62,523 bases of DNA. It comes from an uncultured Sphingobacteriales bacterium. Its GTDB lineage: Bacteria > Bacteroidota > Bacteroidia > Chitinophagales > Chitinophagaceae. The position numbers and the translations under genes are program-made. Each line of letters opens with the position of its first letter. Position 1 is the first letter of the stretch. The notes below the pieces were generated by a model, which had not been told where the DNA came from, made no database searches, and saw nothing but the letters and a program-made list of their open reading frames with translations. The DNA lies in assembly GCA_946479435.1 (NCBI GenBank), contig CAMLFX010000003.1, positions 1 through 62,523 of the forward strand, given 5' to 3'. Positions 27,019 to 35,954 of the stretch are shown piece by piece.

Positions 27019-27894
27019 TTACCTGATTCCAGCTACCCGGGCAACATAATCATCCACATTGCTGAATAGGAAATCAGGGTATTCACTACTGAATTTCATT
27101 TTTACAAAACCACCAAGTAGCGGTCTTGCTGCCGGTTGATTGAGGGATGCAGTATCAAGCGGAATTAATTCATATCCGGCATTGGGGAAATATTGCAATA
27201 CACGAAGCGCCAATTCAACTCGGTTCATGTAGTCAGTACCTCCAATATGGTAAATGCCACTCTTGCCGTCTTTCAACAGCAGGAACATTGCTCTTGCAAT
27301 ATCCATTGCATTAGTTGGACTTGCGTATTGATCGTAAGGAAGTTTAAGCGTAAGTTTTTGATTGTTCTTGCATTGGTCAATTATGCGTGCTACAAAATTT
27401 TTACCTCTTGCCTCATCACCATAAATATTAGTTACACGCAGCACTAATGTGTTTTCAATTTCCCTCAATGCCATCTGCTCTGCCTCCAGTTTATGGCGTG
27501 CATAAACGCTTAATGGATTCAATGGAGCGTCTTCGCGGTATGGGCCGTTCTTACCATCAAATACATAGTCGGTAGAAATATAAACAAAGGTGGCACCGCA
27601 TTGTTTAGCTACATCTACCAGGTTTTGTGTGCTTTGTACTGTTTGCTGATAGCTTTCATTTTCATGCGTTTCGCAATAGTCAACGTGAGTTAACGCACCG
27701 CAATGCACAATGATATCAGGATTATAATTTACTATGTCGAAATTATCGGGGTTGGGTTGTAATGTGTTGTAGAACACAAGTCCCGGCTGTTCGTAGGAGA
27801 AATAAGAGCCCACTACTTCCCATCCTTTTTCTGTAAAATGTTTTTGGCAATTGTTACCAACTAAACCCGACGCGCCTGCTATAAAAACTTTCAT
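27019..27894 (-). CDS. RmlD-like NAD(P)-dependent sugar reductase
   Basis: A 291-residue SDR protein. The Rossmann motif is GASGLVGN (7-14), the active-site Tyr-x-x-x-Lys is in YARHK, and the STDYVFDG and G-Y-R-E-D segments are typical of dTDP-4-dehydrorhamnose reductase (RmlD) and related 4-ketoreductases. It would reduce a nucleotide-linked keto sugar for surface polysaccharide. No rmlABC genes are in the window, so an RmlD-related reductase with another substrate is equally possible. It lies 75 bases downstream of the serine-palmitoyltransferase-like gene but a terminator separates the two. Confidence 0.82.
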   Translation of the reverse strand: MKVFIAGASGLVGNNCQKHFTEKGWEVVGSYFSYEQPGLVFYNTLQPNPDNFDIVNYNPDIIVHCGALTHVDYCETHENESYQQTVQSTQNLVDVAKQCGATFVYISTDYVFDGKNGPYREDAPLNPLSVYARHKLEAEQMALREIENTLVLRVTNIYGDEARGKNFVARIIDQCKNNQKLTLKLPYDQYASPTNAMDIARAMFLLLKDGKSGIYHIGGTDYMNRVELALRVLQYFPNAGYELIPLDTASLNQPAARPLLGGFVKMKFSSEYPDFLFSNVDDYVARVAGIR

Positions 27895-27918
27895 AAACTA
27901 TATAGTGCGATAAAAATA

Positions 27919-27950
27919 CAAAAGCCATCTTAATGATAAGATGGCTTTTG
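27919..27950 (-). terminator. Hairpin terminator of the acyltransferase gene
   Basis: A 14-bp stem (CAAAAGCCATCTTA and its complement) with a 4-base loop; on the minus strand a T-rich run follows. It lies between the stop at 27970 and the next minus-strand start at 27894. Confidence 0.85.
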
Positions 27951-27969
27951 AAAAGAATTATAATATTAT

Positions 27970-29229
27970 TTATACCGTTGCAGCATAAGCGCCAATGTTT
28001 GGCATTTCCTGCGGGTACATTTTCTTGTCAAGTTTTTCTTGCAATGCACTAAATGCTTTCAGTGTTATATCAATATCCTCATCGGTATGTGAAGCTGTAG
28101 GTATCAGGCGCAAAATGATCTGGCCTTTAGGAATAACCGGATAAACAACTACCGAACAGAAAATGTTATAGTTCTCACGCATATCGAATATAAGTTGCGT
28201 AGCATCGAACAACCCACCTTTCATGTGTACAGGGGTAACAGGTGTGTTAGTAGTGCCTATATCAAAACCACGATCGCGAAGGCCTTTTTGCAGCCTGTTT
28301 ACATTATGCCATAGTTTTTCTTTCAATTCAGGTCTTGTACGCAACAGTTCAAGCCGTTTCAGGTTGCCTTTTACTATTGCCATCGGCAAAGATTTGGCAA
28401 ACACCTGCGAACGCATGTTATAGCGAAGGAACGTCAATACTTTTTTATCGGCAGCCAGGAAACCACCAATACTTGCCATAGATTTGGCGAAGGTAGAAAA
28501 GTACACATCTATACCATCCATGCAGTTTTGCTCTTCACCTATGCCGGCACCTGTTTTGCCCATAGTGCCAAAACCATGTGCATCATCTACAAACAGGCGG
28601 AATTCGTATTTGTTTTTCAGGTCAGCTATCTCTTTCACTTTACCCTGGTTACCGCTCATGCCAAAAACACCTTCAGTTATCACTAAAATGCCACCACCTG
28701 TTGTAGCAGCCATTTCAGTAGCGCGTTGCAATTGCTTTTCGCAATCTTCAACATTGTTGTGTTTGTAAACATAACGGTGCCCCGGGTGCATACGCAAACC
28801 ATCTATTATACAGGCATGTGACTCAGCATCGTAAACTATTACGTCGCGGCGGCTGCAAAGACTGTCGATGGCTGATACCATACCCTGGTAACCGAAGTTG
28901 AATAACATTGCATCTTCTTTACCAACAAATTCAGCAAGGTTTTTCTCCAGTTGCTCGTGGTAGTTTGAGTTACCGCTCATCATACGCGCACCCATAGGGT
29001 AGGCAAGTCCAAATTCTTCAGCAGCATCTTTATCTGCTTTGCGCACTTCCGGATGATTTGCCAATCCTAAATAGTTATTCAGGCTCCAAACAATACGCTC
29101 TTTACCCTGAAACATCATTCTGTTGCCTATTTCGCCTTCCAGCTTAGGAAATGCAAAATATCCCGGCGCTTTTTCAGCATAATCACCTATCGGCCCCAAC
29201 CTGCTTTCAAACTTGGCAAATAAATCCAT
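27970..29229 (-). CDS. AONS/serine-palmitoyltransferase-family enzyme (SPT or cysteate acyltransferase)
   Basis: A 419-residue alpha-oxoamine synthase. Features are the conserved NNYLGLANHPEV segment, His138 that stacks on PLP (DAESHACIID), Asp215/His218 (VDDAHGF), and PLP-binding Lys249 (FAKSMASIGGF). The family condenses an amino acid with an acyl-CoA with loss of CO2. In Bacteroidota the relatives include serine palmitoyltransferase for sphingolipids and a cysteate acyltransferase (CapA-type) for sulfonolipids; glycine C-acetyltransferase and KAPA synthase are also in the family. The long, specific form resembles proteins seen in sulfonolipid-making lineages, so lipid synthesis is preferred, but the amino-acid substrate cannot be read by eye. 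Confidence 0.85.
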   Translation of the reverse strand: MDLFAKFESRLGPIGDYAEKAPGYFAFPKLEGEIGNRMMFQGKERIVWSLNNYLGLANHPEVRKADKDAAEEFGLAYPMGARMMSGNSNYHEQLEKNLAEFVGKEDAMLFNFGYQGMVSAIDSLCSRRDVIVYDAESHACIIDGLRMHPGHRYVYKHNNVEDCEKQLQRATEMAATTGGGILVITEGVFGMSGNQGKVKEIADLKNKYEFRLFVDDAHGFGTMGKTGAGIGEEQNCMDGIDVYFSTFAKSMASIGGFLAADKKVLTFLRYNMRSQVFAKSLPMAIVKGNLKRLELLRTRPELKEKLWHNVNRLQKGLRDRGFDIGTTNTPVTPVHMKGGLFDATQLIFDMRENYNIFCSVVVYPVIPKGQIILRLIPTASHTDEDIDITLKAFSALQEKLDKKMYPQEMPNIGAYAATV

Positions 29230-29355
29230 AATATGTTTATATATATTTTATATGAAGGATAAATTAAATAATCGGGGCGAAATTAACGAAAATATTGCTG
29301 AAAATGTAAGTTTTATAGTTTGCTTATACGCATTTTTGTAGCATAAAGCATACTC

Positions 29356-30990
29356 ATGAAGCGGCTTCTGTTACTTATCTTTTTCCTGTTATCATTACCA
29401 TTCTTGTCTGTTGCGAAGGAACCGGTTAAAAGGCCAAAGCTGGTAGTAGGAATTGTAATTGATCAAATGCGCTGGGACTATCTATACAGGTATTACGAAC
29501 GGTATCAGGAAGATGGTTTTAAGCGCCTGATGAATGACGGGTTTAACTGTCAGAATACATTTATTAATTACTTACCATCCTTCACAGCTCCGGGGCATTC
29601 AGCAGTGTACACAGGTTCTGTACCAGCTATACATGGTATTGCTGCTAACGATTGGCTGGATAATGCAACCGGGCGGGTATGGTATTGCACAGAAGATACT
29701 ACTGTAATACCTGTGGAGGGTAGCTATATTGCAGGTAGGATGAGTCCGCGTAATTTACTGGTAACCACTATAACTGATGAACTGAAACTTGCTACAAACG
29801 CACGTTCTAAAGTATTTGGAATTTCTATAAAAGACAGGGGGAGTATTTTGCCTGCAGGGCATATGGCAAACGGGGCCTTTTGGTTCGATGATAGCACGGG
29901 CAATTTTATTAGCAGCTCCTACTATTACAAGCAATTGCCGCAATGGATGCACGACTTTAACGCTAAGCGCCATGCCGACACTTTTATAAACCAGGCATGG
30001 AATACACTGTACCCGATAAATACATATTTACAAAGCACGGAAGATGATTCAAAATATGAAGGTGTATTAGCGGGAGAAAAAGAACCGGTATTTCCGCATA
30101 GTGTAAAAAAGGGCATTTATGGCTACTATAATTTACGGTTTGTGCCTGGTGGCAATACGCTTACATTCAATGCCGCAAAAGAATGTATAAGGGCCGAACA
30201 ACTGGGGCGAAATGGAACAACTGATTTTCTTTGCCTGAGTTTTTCTACAACAGATTATACCGGCCATAATTTTGCGCCTAATTCGATTGAAGTTGAAGAT
30301 ATGTACCTGCGCTTAGATAAGGAACTTGCTTCTTTTCTTCATTATTTAGATGATATGGCAGGTGCAGGTAACTATACAATATTTCTTACTGCCGATCATG
30401 GTGGGGCGCACAACGCCAGCTTTATGAAAGACAGAAATATACCTGCCGGTGCTGACGATCCAGCAATATCATCAACCAATTTGAGGAGTGCTATTCAAGA
30501 AAAATTTGGTACCGACCAACTAATAAGATCAATTACTAATTATCAGGTGTATCTAAACGATGAATTGATTGCCGAAAAGAAAATTAATAGGAGCGATGTA
30601 AAACGTGAGATAATAAATTGGTTGAATACTCAGCCCGCTGTGGCGTATGCTGCCGATATGGAAACACTTGAAAATACACCCATACCGCACCCTATTAAAA
30701 CTATGATGATAAATGGGTATAATCGTAAACGCAGCGGTGTTATACAAATAATACTTGAACCGGGCTGGTATAGCGGTGAGCATGGTGCCACAGGTACTAC
30801 GCATGGTTCGTGGAACCCATACGACACACATATACCACTGCTTTGGTATGGATGGGGCATACAAAAAGGGAAAACATACAGTACCACTTATATTACAGAT
30901 ATATCGGCTACACTGTCTGCTTTACTGCATATTCAAATGCCGGACGGCTGTATAGGAAGTGTAATACCCGGTATTATTAATAATAACTAA
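29356..30990 (+). CDS. PafA-like alkaline phosphatase
   Basis: A 544-residue protein with a signal peptide (residues 1-20) and an alkaline-phosphatase fold. The metal site is VVGIVIDQMRWD with Asp36, the nucleophilic Thr77 is in YLPSFTAPGH, and the second metal cluster is TADHGG and the final H-G-S region (TGTTHGSW). Residue order matches PafA, the phosphate-insensitive phosphatase of Flavobacteria and Bacteroidota, which releases phosphate from phosphomonoesters in the periplasm. The length is that of PafA. It is monocistronic. Confidence 0.88.
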   Translation: MKRLLLLIFFLLSLPFLSVAKEPVKRPKLVVGIVIDQMRWDYLYRYYERYQEDGFKRLMNDGFNCQNTFINYLPSFTAPGHSAVYTGSVPAIHGIAANDWLDNATGRVWYCTEDTTVIPVEGSYIAGRMSPRNLLVTTITDELKLATNARSKVFGISIKDRGSILPAGHMANGAFWFDDSTGNFISSSYYYKQLPQWMHDFNAKRHADTFINQAWNTLYPINTYLQSTEDDSKYEGVLAGEKEPVFPHSVKKGIYGYYNLRFVPGGNTLTFNAAKECIRAEQLGRNGTTDFLCLSFSTTDYTGHNFAPNSIEVEDMYLRLDKELASFLHYLDDMAGAGNYTIFLTADHGGAHNASFMKDRNIPAGADDPAISSTNLRSAIQEKFGTDQLIRSITNYQVYLNDELIAEKKINRSDVKREIINWLNTQPAVAYAADMETLENTPIPHPIKTMMINGYNRKRSGVIQIILEPGWYSGEHGATGTTHGSWNPYDTHIPLLWYGWGIQKGKTYSTTYITDISATLSALLHIQMPDGCIGSVIPGIINNN

Positions 30991-31012
30991 TGGCGCGCTA
31001 ACCTGCGAAATA

Positions 31013-31037
31013 AAAGAGGCTGCAATGCAACCTCTTT
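31013..31037 (-). terminator. Probable terminator of the NlpC/P60 gene
   Basis: AAAGAGG pairs with CCTCTTT around a mismatch and a TGC/GCA inner stem; the T-rich tail is on the minus-strand side. It lies between the convergent phosphatase and NlpC/P60 genes. Confidence 0.6.
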
Positions 31038-31063
31038 CGTAAATGTCATTAAATTTAATCTTA

Positions 31064-31720
31064 TTAGCTATGCTTTGGTATTTGCCCAGCACCTGCGTAG
31101 TAGCGAGCCCAATAGGTGTCATTCAGGTTGCTGATGGCAACACCACGGCTGCTGCTGGAGTGGACAAAATAGTTGTTCATAAGATATACGCCAACATGCG
31201 AAATACGTTTGCCCCGTGTACGGAAGAAAACAAGGTCACCTTCTTTTAGCTTGTCAGTATCCCACACCATACTGCAGTTGTTAAACTGTTCAAATGCTGT
31301 ACGTACAACATCAGTTCCAAAAACAGATTCGTATAGGCGCTGTACAAATGCTGAGCAGTCGATGCCATTTTTATCATTGCCGCCCAAGCGGTAACGTACG
31401 CCGTACCATTCGTCTATAAAATTGTATAAAGAAAGATTAGTAATTGCTTTTGCCGGAACACGCAGCATATCTGCATATTTCAGTTGCATACCCGTAACGC
31501 CAACAGGCGAAGTGCTTCTTTTTATGCGGGTTTCTATAGTTGCGGTACTTACCGTATTAGCGTTACCACCTTCTAAAGTGATATTTTCAATAAATTTTGG
31601 ATTATGTTTTGCGTTGTGAGATAGGGAAGGACTATTGATATTCTTGTTTGCGCTACAACCCACCAGCACCAGTGAGGCTGCAAGGCATACACTTTGACAT
31701 GTAGTCTTCAGATCGATCAT
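31064..31720 (-). CDS. NlpC/P60 (C40) cell-wall peptidase lipoprotein
   Basis: A 218-residue lipoprotein: the signal ends at the lipobox LVGC, lipidated Cys22. The C-terminal NlpC/P60 domain has catalytic Cys122 (GIDCSAFVQ), His175 (RISHVGVYL) and a third polar residue near His187. It hydrolyses peptide bonds of peptidoglycan, usually between D-iGlu and the third residue, in the periplasm. The N-terminal linker of 80 residues has no domain. Monocistronic, convergent with the PafA-like gene. Confidence 0.9.
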   Translation of the reverse strand: MIDLKTTCQSVCLAASLVLVGCSANKNINSPSLSHNAKHNPKFIENITLEGGNANTVSTATIETRIKRSTSPVGVTGMQLKYADMLRVPAKAITNLSLYNFIDEWYGVRYRLGGNDKNGIDCSAFVQRLYESVFGTDVVRTAFEQFNNCSMVWDTDKLKEGDLVFFRTRGKRISHVGVYLMNNYFVHSSSSRGVAISNLNDTYWARYYAGAGQIPKHS

Positions 31721-31830
31721 CAGTAAGAAATTTGGGTGTTGATTGCAAATATATAGTTATCGGGTTGTTAATGCAAGTTTTATTGGCTCGATTAACATTT
31801 TGTTGATATGACCGTAAATTTGAAGATAAC

Positions 31831-32055
31831 ATGATACCGTATAAAAATAGAAATAGTAATTCAGGTATTGTGGCCTACGAGGCAGGTGGCAATTTTATCA
31901 TTATTCGTTTTAAAGATGGCGGAACCTATTTGTATAATGATACAAAACCTGGGGCTAAACATGTAACTGCAATGTTGCGACTGGCTACAAATGGGAAAGG
32001 CCTGGCTACTTATATAAATAAGTATGTACGGGAAAATTATGATCGAAAAATATAA
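31831..32055 (+). CDS. KTSC-domain-like small protein
   Basis: A 74-residue protein with the KTSC pattern: VAYEAGGNFIIIRFKDGGTYLY (given in parts: VAYEAGGN, IIIRFKDGGTYLY), a turn, and a helical end containing GLATYINKYV, similar to the KTSC end motif. KTSC domains are small beta-rich modules of unknown function, often next to nucleases or lysyl-tRNA-synthetase-like proteins. A TAAATTTG -7 box lies just before the ATG at 31815-31822. It is monocistronic with a terminator. Confidence 0.6.
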   Translation: MIPYKNRNSNSGIVAYEAGGNFIIIRFKDGGTYLYNDTKPGAKHVTAMLRLATNGKGLATYINKYVRENYDRKI

Positions 32056-32060
32056 AATAA

Positions 32061-32094
32061 AAAAAAGGAACATCCGTTTTGATGTTCCTTTTTT
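32061..32094. terminator. Bidirectional hairpin terminator
   Basis: A stem of about 14 bp (AAAAAAGGAACATC with GATGTTCCTTTTTT) and 6-base loop between convergent genes. Confidence 0.88.
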
Positions 32095-32111
32095 GAGTAA
32101 ATGAAATGGGA

Positions 32112-32429
32112 CTACTTTTTATTTCTTATTGCTGACTTGGCAATGTAAACTTTATGCCCTTTATCATCTATCCAGTAGTATTTTGAATCATTGTCGATAT
32201 ATATGGTTTGACCTTTGGGGCCTTCTTTGCCATCATATACCTGGTCGGTAACATGAGCAGCACCTTTGGCAGCTACTTCAGCGGTTTTATTACCTACTTT
32301 TTTAGCACCTTCTTTTACTTCCTGCGCACCTTTCTTAGCGCCATCCTTTACTTCGTCTTTTACCTGTGCTTGTGAAGATATGTTGAAGCACAATGCACAG
32401 GCAGCCATCATAATGAGTATCTTTTTCAT
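32112..32429 (-). CDS. Secreted LEA-like hydrophilic protein
   Basis: A 105-residue protein with a signal peptide (residues 1-22, ending SSQAQ). Residues 23-60 are a repeated Lys/Glu/Ala pattern (KDEVKDGAKKGAQEVKEGAKK, split here as KDEVKDGAKK and GAQEVKEGAKK), like group-3 LEA/YtxH-type helices that protect against stress. The last 45 residues contain IYIDNDSKYYWIDDKGHKVYI, a repeated IYID/YYWID strand motif. The function is unknown. A GGCAT-(5)-TTACA element about 38 bases upstream is a weak sigma-54 candidate. Confidence 0.65.
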   Translation of the reverse strand: MKKILIMMAACALCFNISSQAQVKDEVKDGAKKGAQEVKEGAKKVGNKTAEVAAKGAAHVTDQVYDGKEGPKGQTIYIDNDSKYYWIDDKGHKVYIAKSAIRNKK

Positions 32430-32456
32430 AGTATTATTTTTTACTGGATTATATGT

Positions 32457-32472
32457 AAAAATTATGCCTTGA
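32457..32472 (-). promoter_or_regulatory. Possible sigma-54-like element
   Basis: On the minus strand AGGCAT, five bases, TTACA lies about 38 bases before the ATG at 32429. It shares the GGCAT core and spacing with the element before the small membrane gene at 2689. Both have imperfect -12 halves. Confidence 0.2.
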
Positions 32473-32543
32473 AACCAGATTTAGATACTGTAAAATGTTA
32501 AAAGCAAAAAGAGGAACGCCGTTATGACGTTCCTCTTTATTCG

Positions 32544-32615
<72 letters not shown>

Positions 32616-32709
32616 ATGTGGATGCAAATGTACGGGGTTGATATTGATTTACCAAACGCTTTTCTTTTTATTTCTTTTACGCGATGCATCGTGTTACTTT
32701 TACAATCTT

Positions 32710-33597
32710 ATGTCAGCAGAATTTCGTTCGGGTTTTGTAAATATTTTTGGTGCACCCAATGCAGGTAAATCTACTTTGCTCAATGCATTATTAGGTGAGC
32801 AATTGGTTATTACATCGCACAAGGTGCAAACCACCCGCCATCGTATATTAGGTATCCTCAACGAACCTAACTACCAGATCGTTTTTTCTGATACGCCGGG
32901 TATTATTGAGCCAAAATATAAATTGCACCAGAAAATGATGATGCAGGTAAAAAGTGCGCTGGAAGATGCAGATGTGGCTATATTAATGCATGATATATCG
33001 GCACCGGTAGAAGAATTTGAAGCTGTTATGGCACTGCTGAAACTGAACGCACCTGCTATATTATTGCTCAATAAAATTGATACGGTAAAAGACAAAGCTG
33101 AGATAGAGCAAAAGGTAAAATTCTTCTCAGAAAAATATCCTGCATGGAAAATACTACCTGTATCGGCACAAAAGAAAACGAATATAGATAAGATAGTCCC
33201 GCTGCTTTTGGCGCAATTGCCGGAAGCTCCTCCATATTATCCGGAAGACAGCATGTCGGATAGGCCGGTTCGTTTTTTTGTTAGCGAATTGATACGCCAG
33301 CAGATATTTAATATGTATCACGAAGAGATACCTTATCATACGGCGGTCATTATACAATCGTACGAAGAAAAAGCAACACTGAATGTTATAAAGGCTGAAA
33401 TAATTGTGAGCCGCGAAACACAAAAGATCATACTTATAGGAAAAGGTGGCAGCCTCATCAAACAGTTGGGTATTAAATCGCGTCAGGCAATTGAAGAATT
33501 TACCCAGGCCAAAGTGCATCTTGAGCTATTTGTAAAAGTGCGCCCTAAATGGCGCGATAATGAGAACTACTTGCGCGAGTATGGCTATAACACTTAA
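32710..33597 (+). CDS. era: GTPase Era
   Basis: A 295-residue protein with the Era layout: G1 GAPNAGKST, G3 DTPGI, G4 NKID and G5 near VSAQK, then a KH domain (about residues 210-295) ending in KVRPKWRDNENYLREYGY. Era binds the 3' end of 16S rRNA and is essential for 30S assembly. The frame is open far upstream but the protein begins at MSAEFRSGFV, where the G domain starts; the upstream part overlaps the tRNA. It overlaps the following PLP gene by 17 bases. Confidence 0.96.
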   Translation: MSAEFRSGFVNIFGAPNAGKSTLLNALLGEQLVITSHKVQTTRHRILGILNEPNYQIVFSDTPGIIEPKYKLHQKMMMQVKSALEDADVAILMHDISAPVEEFEAVMALLKLNAPAILLLNKIDTVKDKAEIEQKVKFFSEKYPAWKILPVSAQKKTNIDKIVPLLLAQLPEAPPYYPEDSMSDRPVRFFVSELIRQQIFNMYHEEIPYHTAVIIQSYEEKATLNVIKAEIIVSRETQKIILIGKGGSLIKQLGIKSRQAIEEFTQAKVHLELFVKVRPKWRDNENYLREYGYNT

Positions 33598-34468
33598 TGA
33601 GCCATATATACAAGAGTTGCAGGCTAATTGGTACAAACCCTATGTTCAGCAAGTAGATATACTCCGGCTCGATGTTTTACATCCTGTAGTATCGGGCAAT
33701 AAATGGTATAAACTAAAACGAAATATCATTTTTGCCAAAGAACATGGCTTCAAATCAATACTTACATTTGGTGGCGGATATTCTAATCATCTGGTAGCCA
33801 CAGCGGCAGCAGCACAATATCATGGATTAGGGGCTATTGGCATAGTTCGTGGTCAATACAGCCAACTTACACCCACATTGCAGGTTTGTCAACAATACGG
33901 TATGCAACTGGCATTTGTACCACAACAGGAATACAGGTTAAAGACTGATGAGGTATGGCTGAATGAATTGCTTGAAAAATATGATAACCCTTTCCTGATA
34001 CCTGAGGGTGGAGCTAATGTGCAGGGCAGGGAGGGTGCAGCGGAAATTGCTCAATACATTCTTCCTGATTATACGCATATATGTTTATCTGCCGGTACGG
34101 GTACCACGTTTATTGGTTTACGTAATGCGTTGTCTGAAGAACAGTATATGCTGGGCTACGTACCCATGAAAGGTGGTACCTACCTGAAATCTGAAATTAC
34201 ACCGTTTGTTACAGATAATAATTGGAAGCTTTTTGATGACTTTCATTTTGGTGGCTTTGGGAAATATACTGATCAGCTTATCAATTTCATGAATAAGTTT
34301 TATGAACAACACCGTATTCCGCTGGACATTGTATATACTTCTAAAATGATGTACGGTATAGAACACCAGTTAGCTGAAGGTATATTTCCCGCAAGTGCCA
34401 AAATATTATGTGTACACACTGGTGGTTTGCAAGGTAACGCGTCTGTATCACATAGGTTGGTGTACTAG
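33581..34468 (+). CDS. D-cysteine desulfhydrase/ACC-deaminase-like PLP enzyme
   Basis: A 295-residue fold-type II PLP enzyme of the PALP family. The Schiff-base lysine is probably in SGNKWYKL, with GGGYSNHLVA for phosphate binding and HTGGLQGNAS near the C-terminus. These motifs match the ACC deaminase/D-cysteine desulfhydrase group, which breaks down D-cysteine or 1-aminocyclopropane-1-carboxylate. The ATG at 33581 overlaps the end of era and is preferred over upstream codons. Substrate not assigned. Confidence 0.82.
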   Translation: MAITLNEPYIQELQANWYKPYVQQVDILRLDVLHPVVSGNKWYKLKRNIIFAKEHGFKSILTFGGGYSNHLVATAAAAQYHGLGAIGIVRGQYSQLTPTLQVCQQYGMQLAFVPQQEYRLKTDEVWLNELLEKYDNPFLIPEGGANVQGREGAAEIAQYILPDYTHICLSAGTGTTFIGLRNALSEEQYMLGYVPMKGGTYLKSEITPFVTDNNWKLFDDFHFGGFGKYTDQLINFMNKFYEQHRIPLDIVYTSKMMYGIEHQLAEGIFPASAKILCVHTGGLQGNASVSHRLVY

Positions 34469-34513
34469 TGTCCTGTGCATAATATATTATATTGCATACC
34501 TAAGCAGTAGCAT

Positions 34514-35908
34514 ATGTCAGAAATCCATACCGCTAAAAAGGGTAACAGGCTTACTTTATATATAATTATCGCACTGGTCGCGGGTATTGTTTTAGGTTTT
34601 GCATTCAACTCTGGTTATGTGCAAACTGAAAATACACAGTTAGCGCTTCTTGATAGCCAGAGCAATGCTTTGCAAACGCAGATAAAGGCTATAACGGATA
34701 CTGGCAGTTCGCGGTATAAAGATGTAGTTACCGCAAGGCTGCAACTAGCTAAGCAATCTGCCGCGATCATGGAAACGCGCGACCATAAATTGGAACCATT
34801 CTCATTAATGGCAGATATTTTCCTCCGGCTAATAAAAATGATAGTAGCACCCCTGGTCTTTTCAACACTTGTAGTAGGTGTAGCTAAACTGGGCGATATG
34901 AAAGCCGTAGGGCGCATTGGTGGTAAAACATTGCTTTGGTTTTTTAGTGCATCATTTGTCAGCCTGTTATTAGGTGCCATACTGGTCAATTTTTTCAAGC
35001 CTGGCATAGCTATGCATCTATCAGTGCCCGATGTAACACTGGATACCGGCATTAAAAGAACAGCGCTTACCCTAAAAGACTTTTTATATCATGTATTCCC
35101 TGCCAGCGTTTTTGAATCGATGGCTAAGAACGAGATATTGCAGATTGTTGTATTCGCATTATTTTTCGGTGTGGCTACGGCTGCAATTGGTGAAAAAGGT
35201 GAGATTGTAATAAAGGCTTTCGACGCTATATCGCACGTTATTCTTAAAGTAACCGGATATGTAATGAATTTTGCACCACTGGCTGTTTTTGGTGCAATGA
35301 CCGCAATTATCGCCAAACAAGGCCTGGGTATTTTAAAAACATATTCCATATTTATCGGCGAATTCTATTTTGCATTGTTGCTTTTATGGATATTGCTATT
35401 ACTGGCGGGTAGCCTGTTCGTAAAGCGACGAATATTTACTTTGATACAACGAATAAAAGAACCTACTATGCTGGCATTTAGTACCAGTAGTAGCGAAGCG
35501 GCTTTCCCTAAAACAATGATGGAGCTGGAACGTTTTGGTTGCGAAAACCGTATTGTAAGTTTTGTTTTGCCACTGGGTTATTCCTTCAATCTTGATGGCT
35601 CGATGATGTATATGACATTTGCCTCTTTATTTATTGCACAATCTTATGGTATTCATTTAGATATAGGCACACAAATGAGCATGCTTATGGTGTTGATGCT
35701 TACCAGTAAAGGTATTGCGGGTGTACCGCGTGCATCTCTGGTAGTTATTGCCGGTACGCTAGCTACTTTCAATATTCCTGAAGCTGGCCTGGCTCTTCTA
35801 TTAGGTATAGACCCCTTGCTGGATATGGGCCGTAGCGCTACCAATGTAATAGGCAATAGCGTGGCTACAGTTGCTGTAAGTAAATGGGAGCGCGCACTTG
35901 GTGACTGA
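34514..35908 (+). CDS. Dicarboxylate/amino acid:cation symporter (Glt family)
   Basis: A 464-residue membrane protein with eight helices and two re-entrant loops. The HP1 hairpin Ser-rich tip STSSSEAAFPKTM and the motif LDGSMMYMTFASLFIAQ are characteristic of the DAACS/GltP family, which couples uptake of glutamate, aspartate or succinate to Na+ or H+. A periplasmic coiled segment of about 70 residues follows the first helix, larger than in GltP. It is followed closely by a DedA gene on the same strand. Confidence 0.92.
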   Translation: MSEIHTAKKGNRLTLYIIIALVAGIVLGFAFNSGYVQTENTQLALLDSQSNALQTQIKAITDTGSSRYKDVVTARLQLAKQSAAIMETRDHKLEPFSLMADIFLRLIKMIVAPLVFSTLVVGVAKLGDMKAVGRIGGKTLLWFFSASFVSLLLGAILVNFFKPGIAMHLSVPDVTLDTGIKRTALTLKDFLYHVFPASVFESMAKNEILQIVVFALFFGVATAAIGEKGEIVIKAFDAISHVILKVTGYVMNFAPLAVFGAMTAIIAKQGLGILKTYSIFIGEFYFALLLLWILLLLAGSLFVKRRIFTLIQRIKEPTMLAFSTSSSEAAFPKTMMELERFGCENRIVSFVLPLGYSFNLDGSMMYMTFASLFIAQSYGIHLDIGTQMSMLMVLMLTSKGIAGVPRASLVVIAGTLATFNIPEAGLALLLGIDPLLDMGRSATNVIGNSVATVAVSKWERALGD

Positions 35909-35954
35909 AATATGGGTTAAATTCTTTATTTTCACCCCTTTAAGAAAAATCTTC

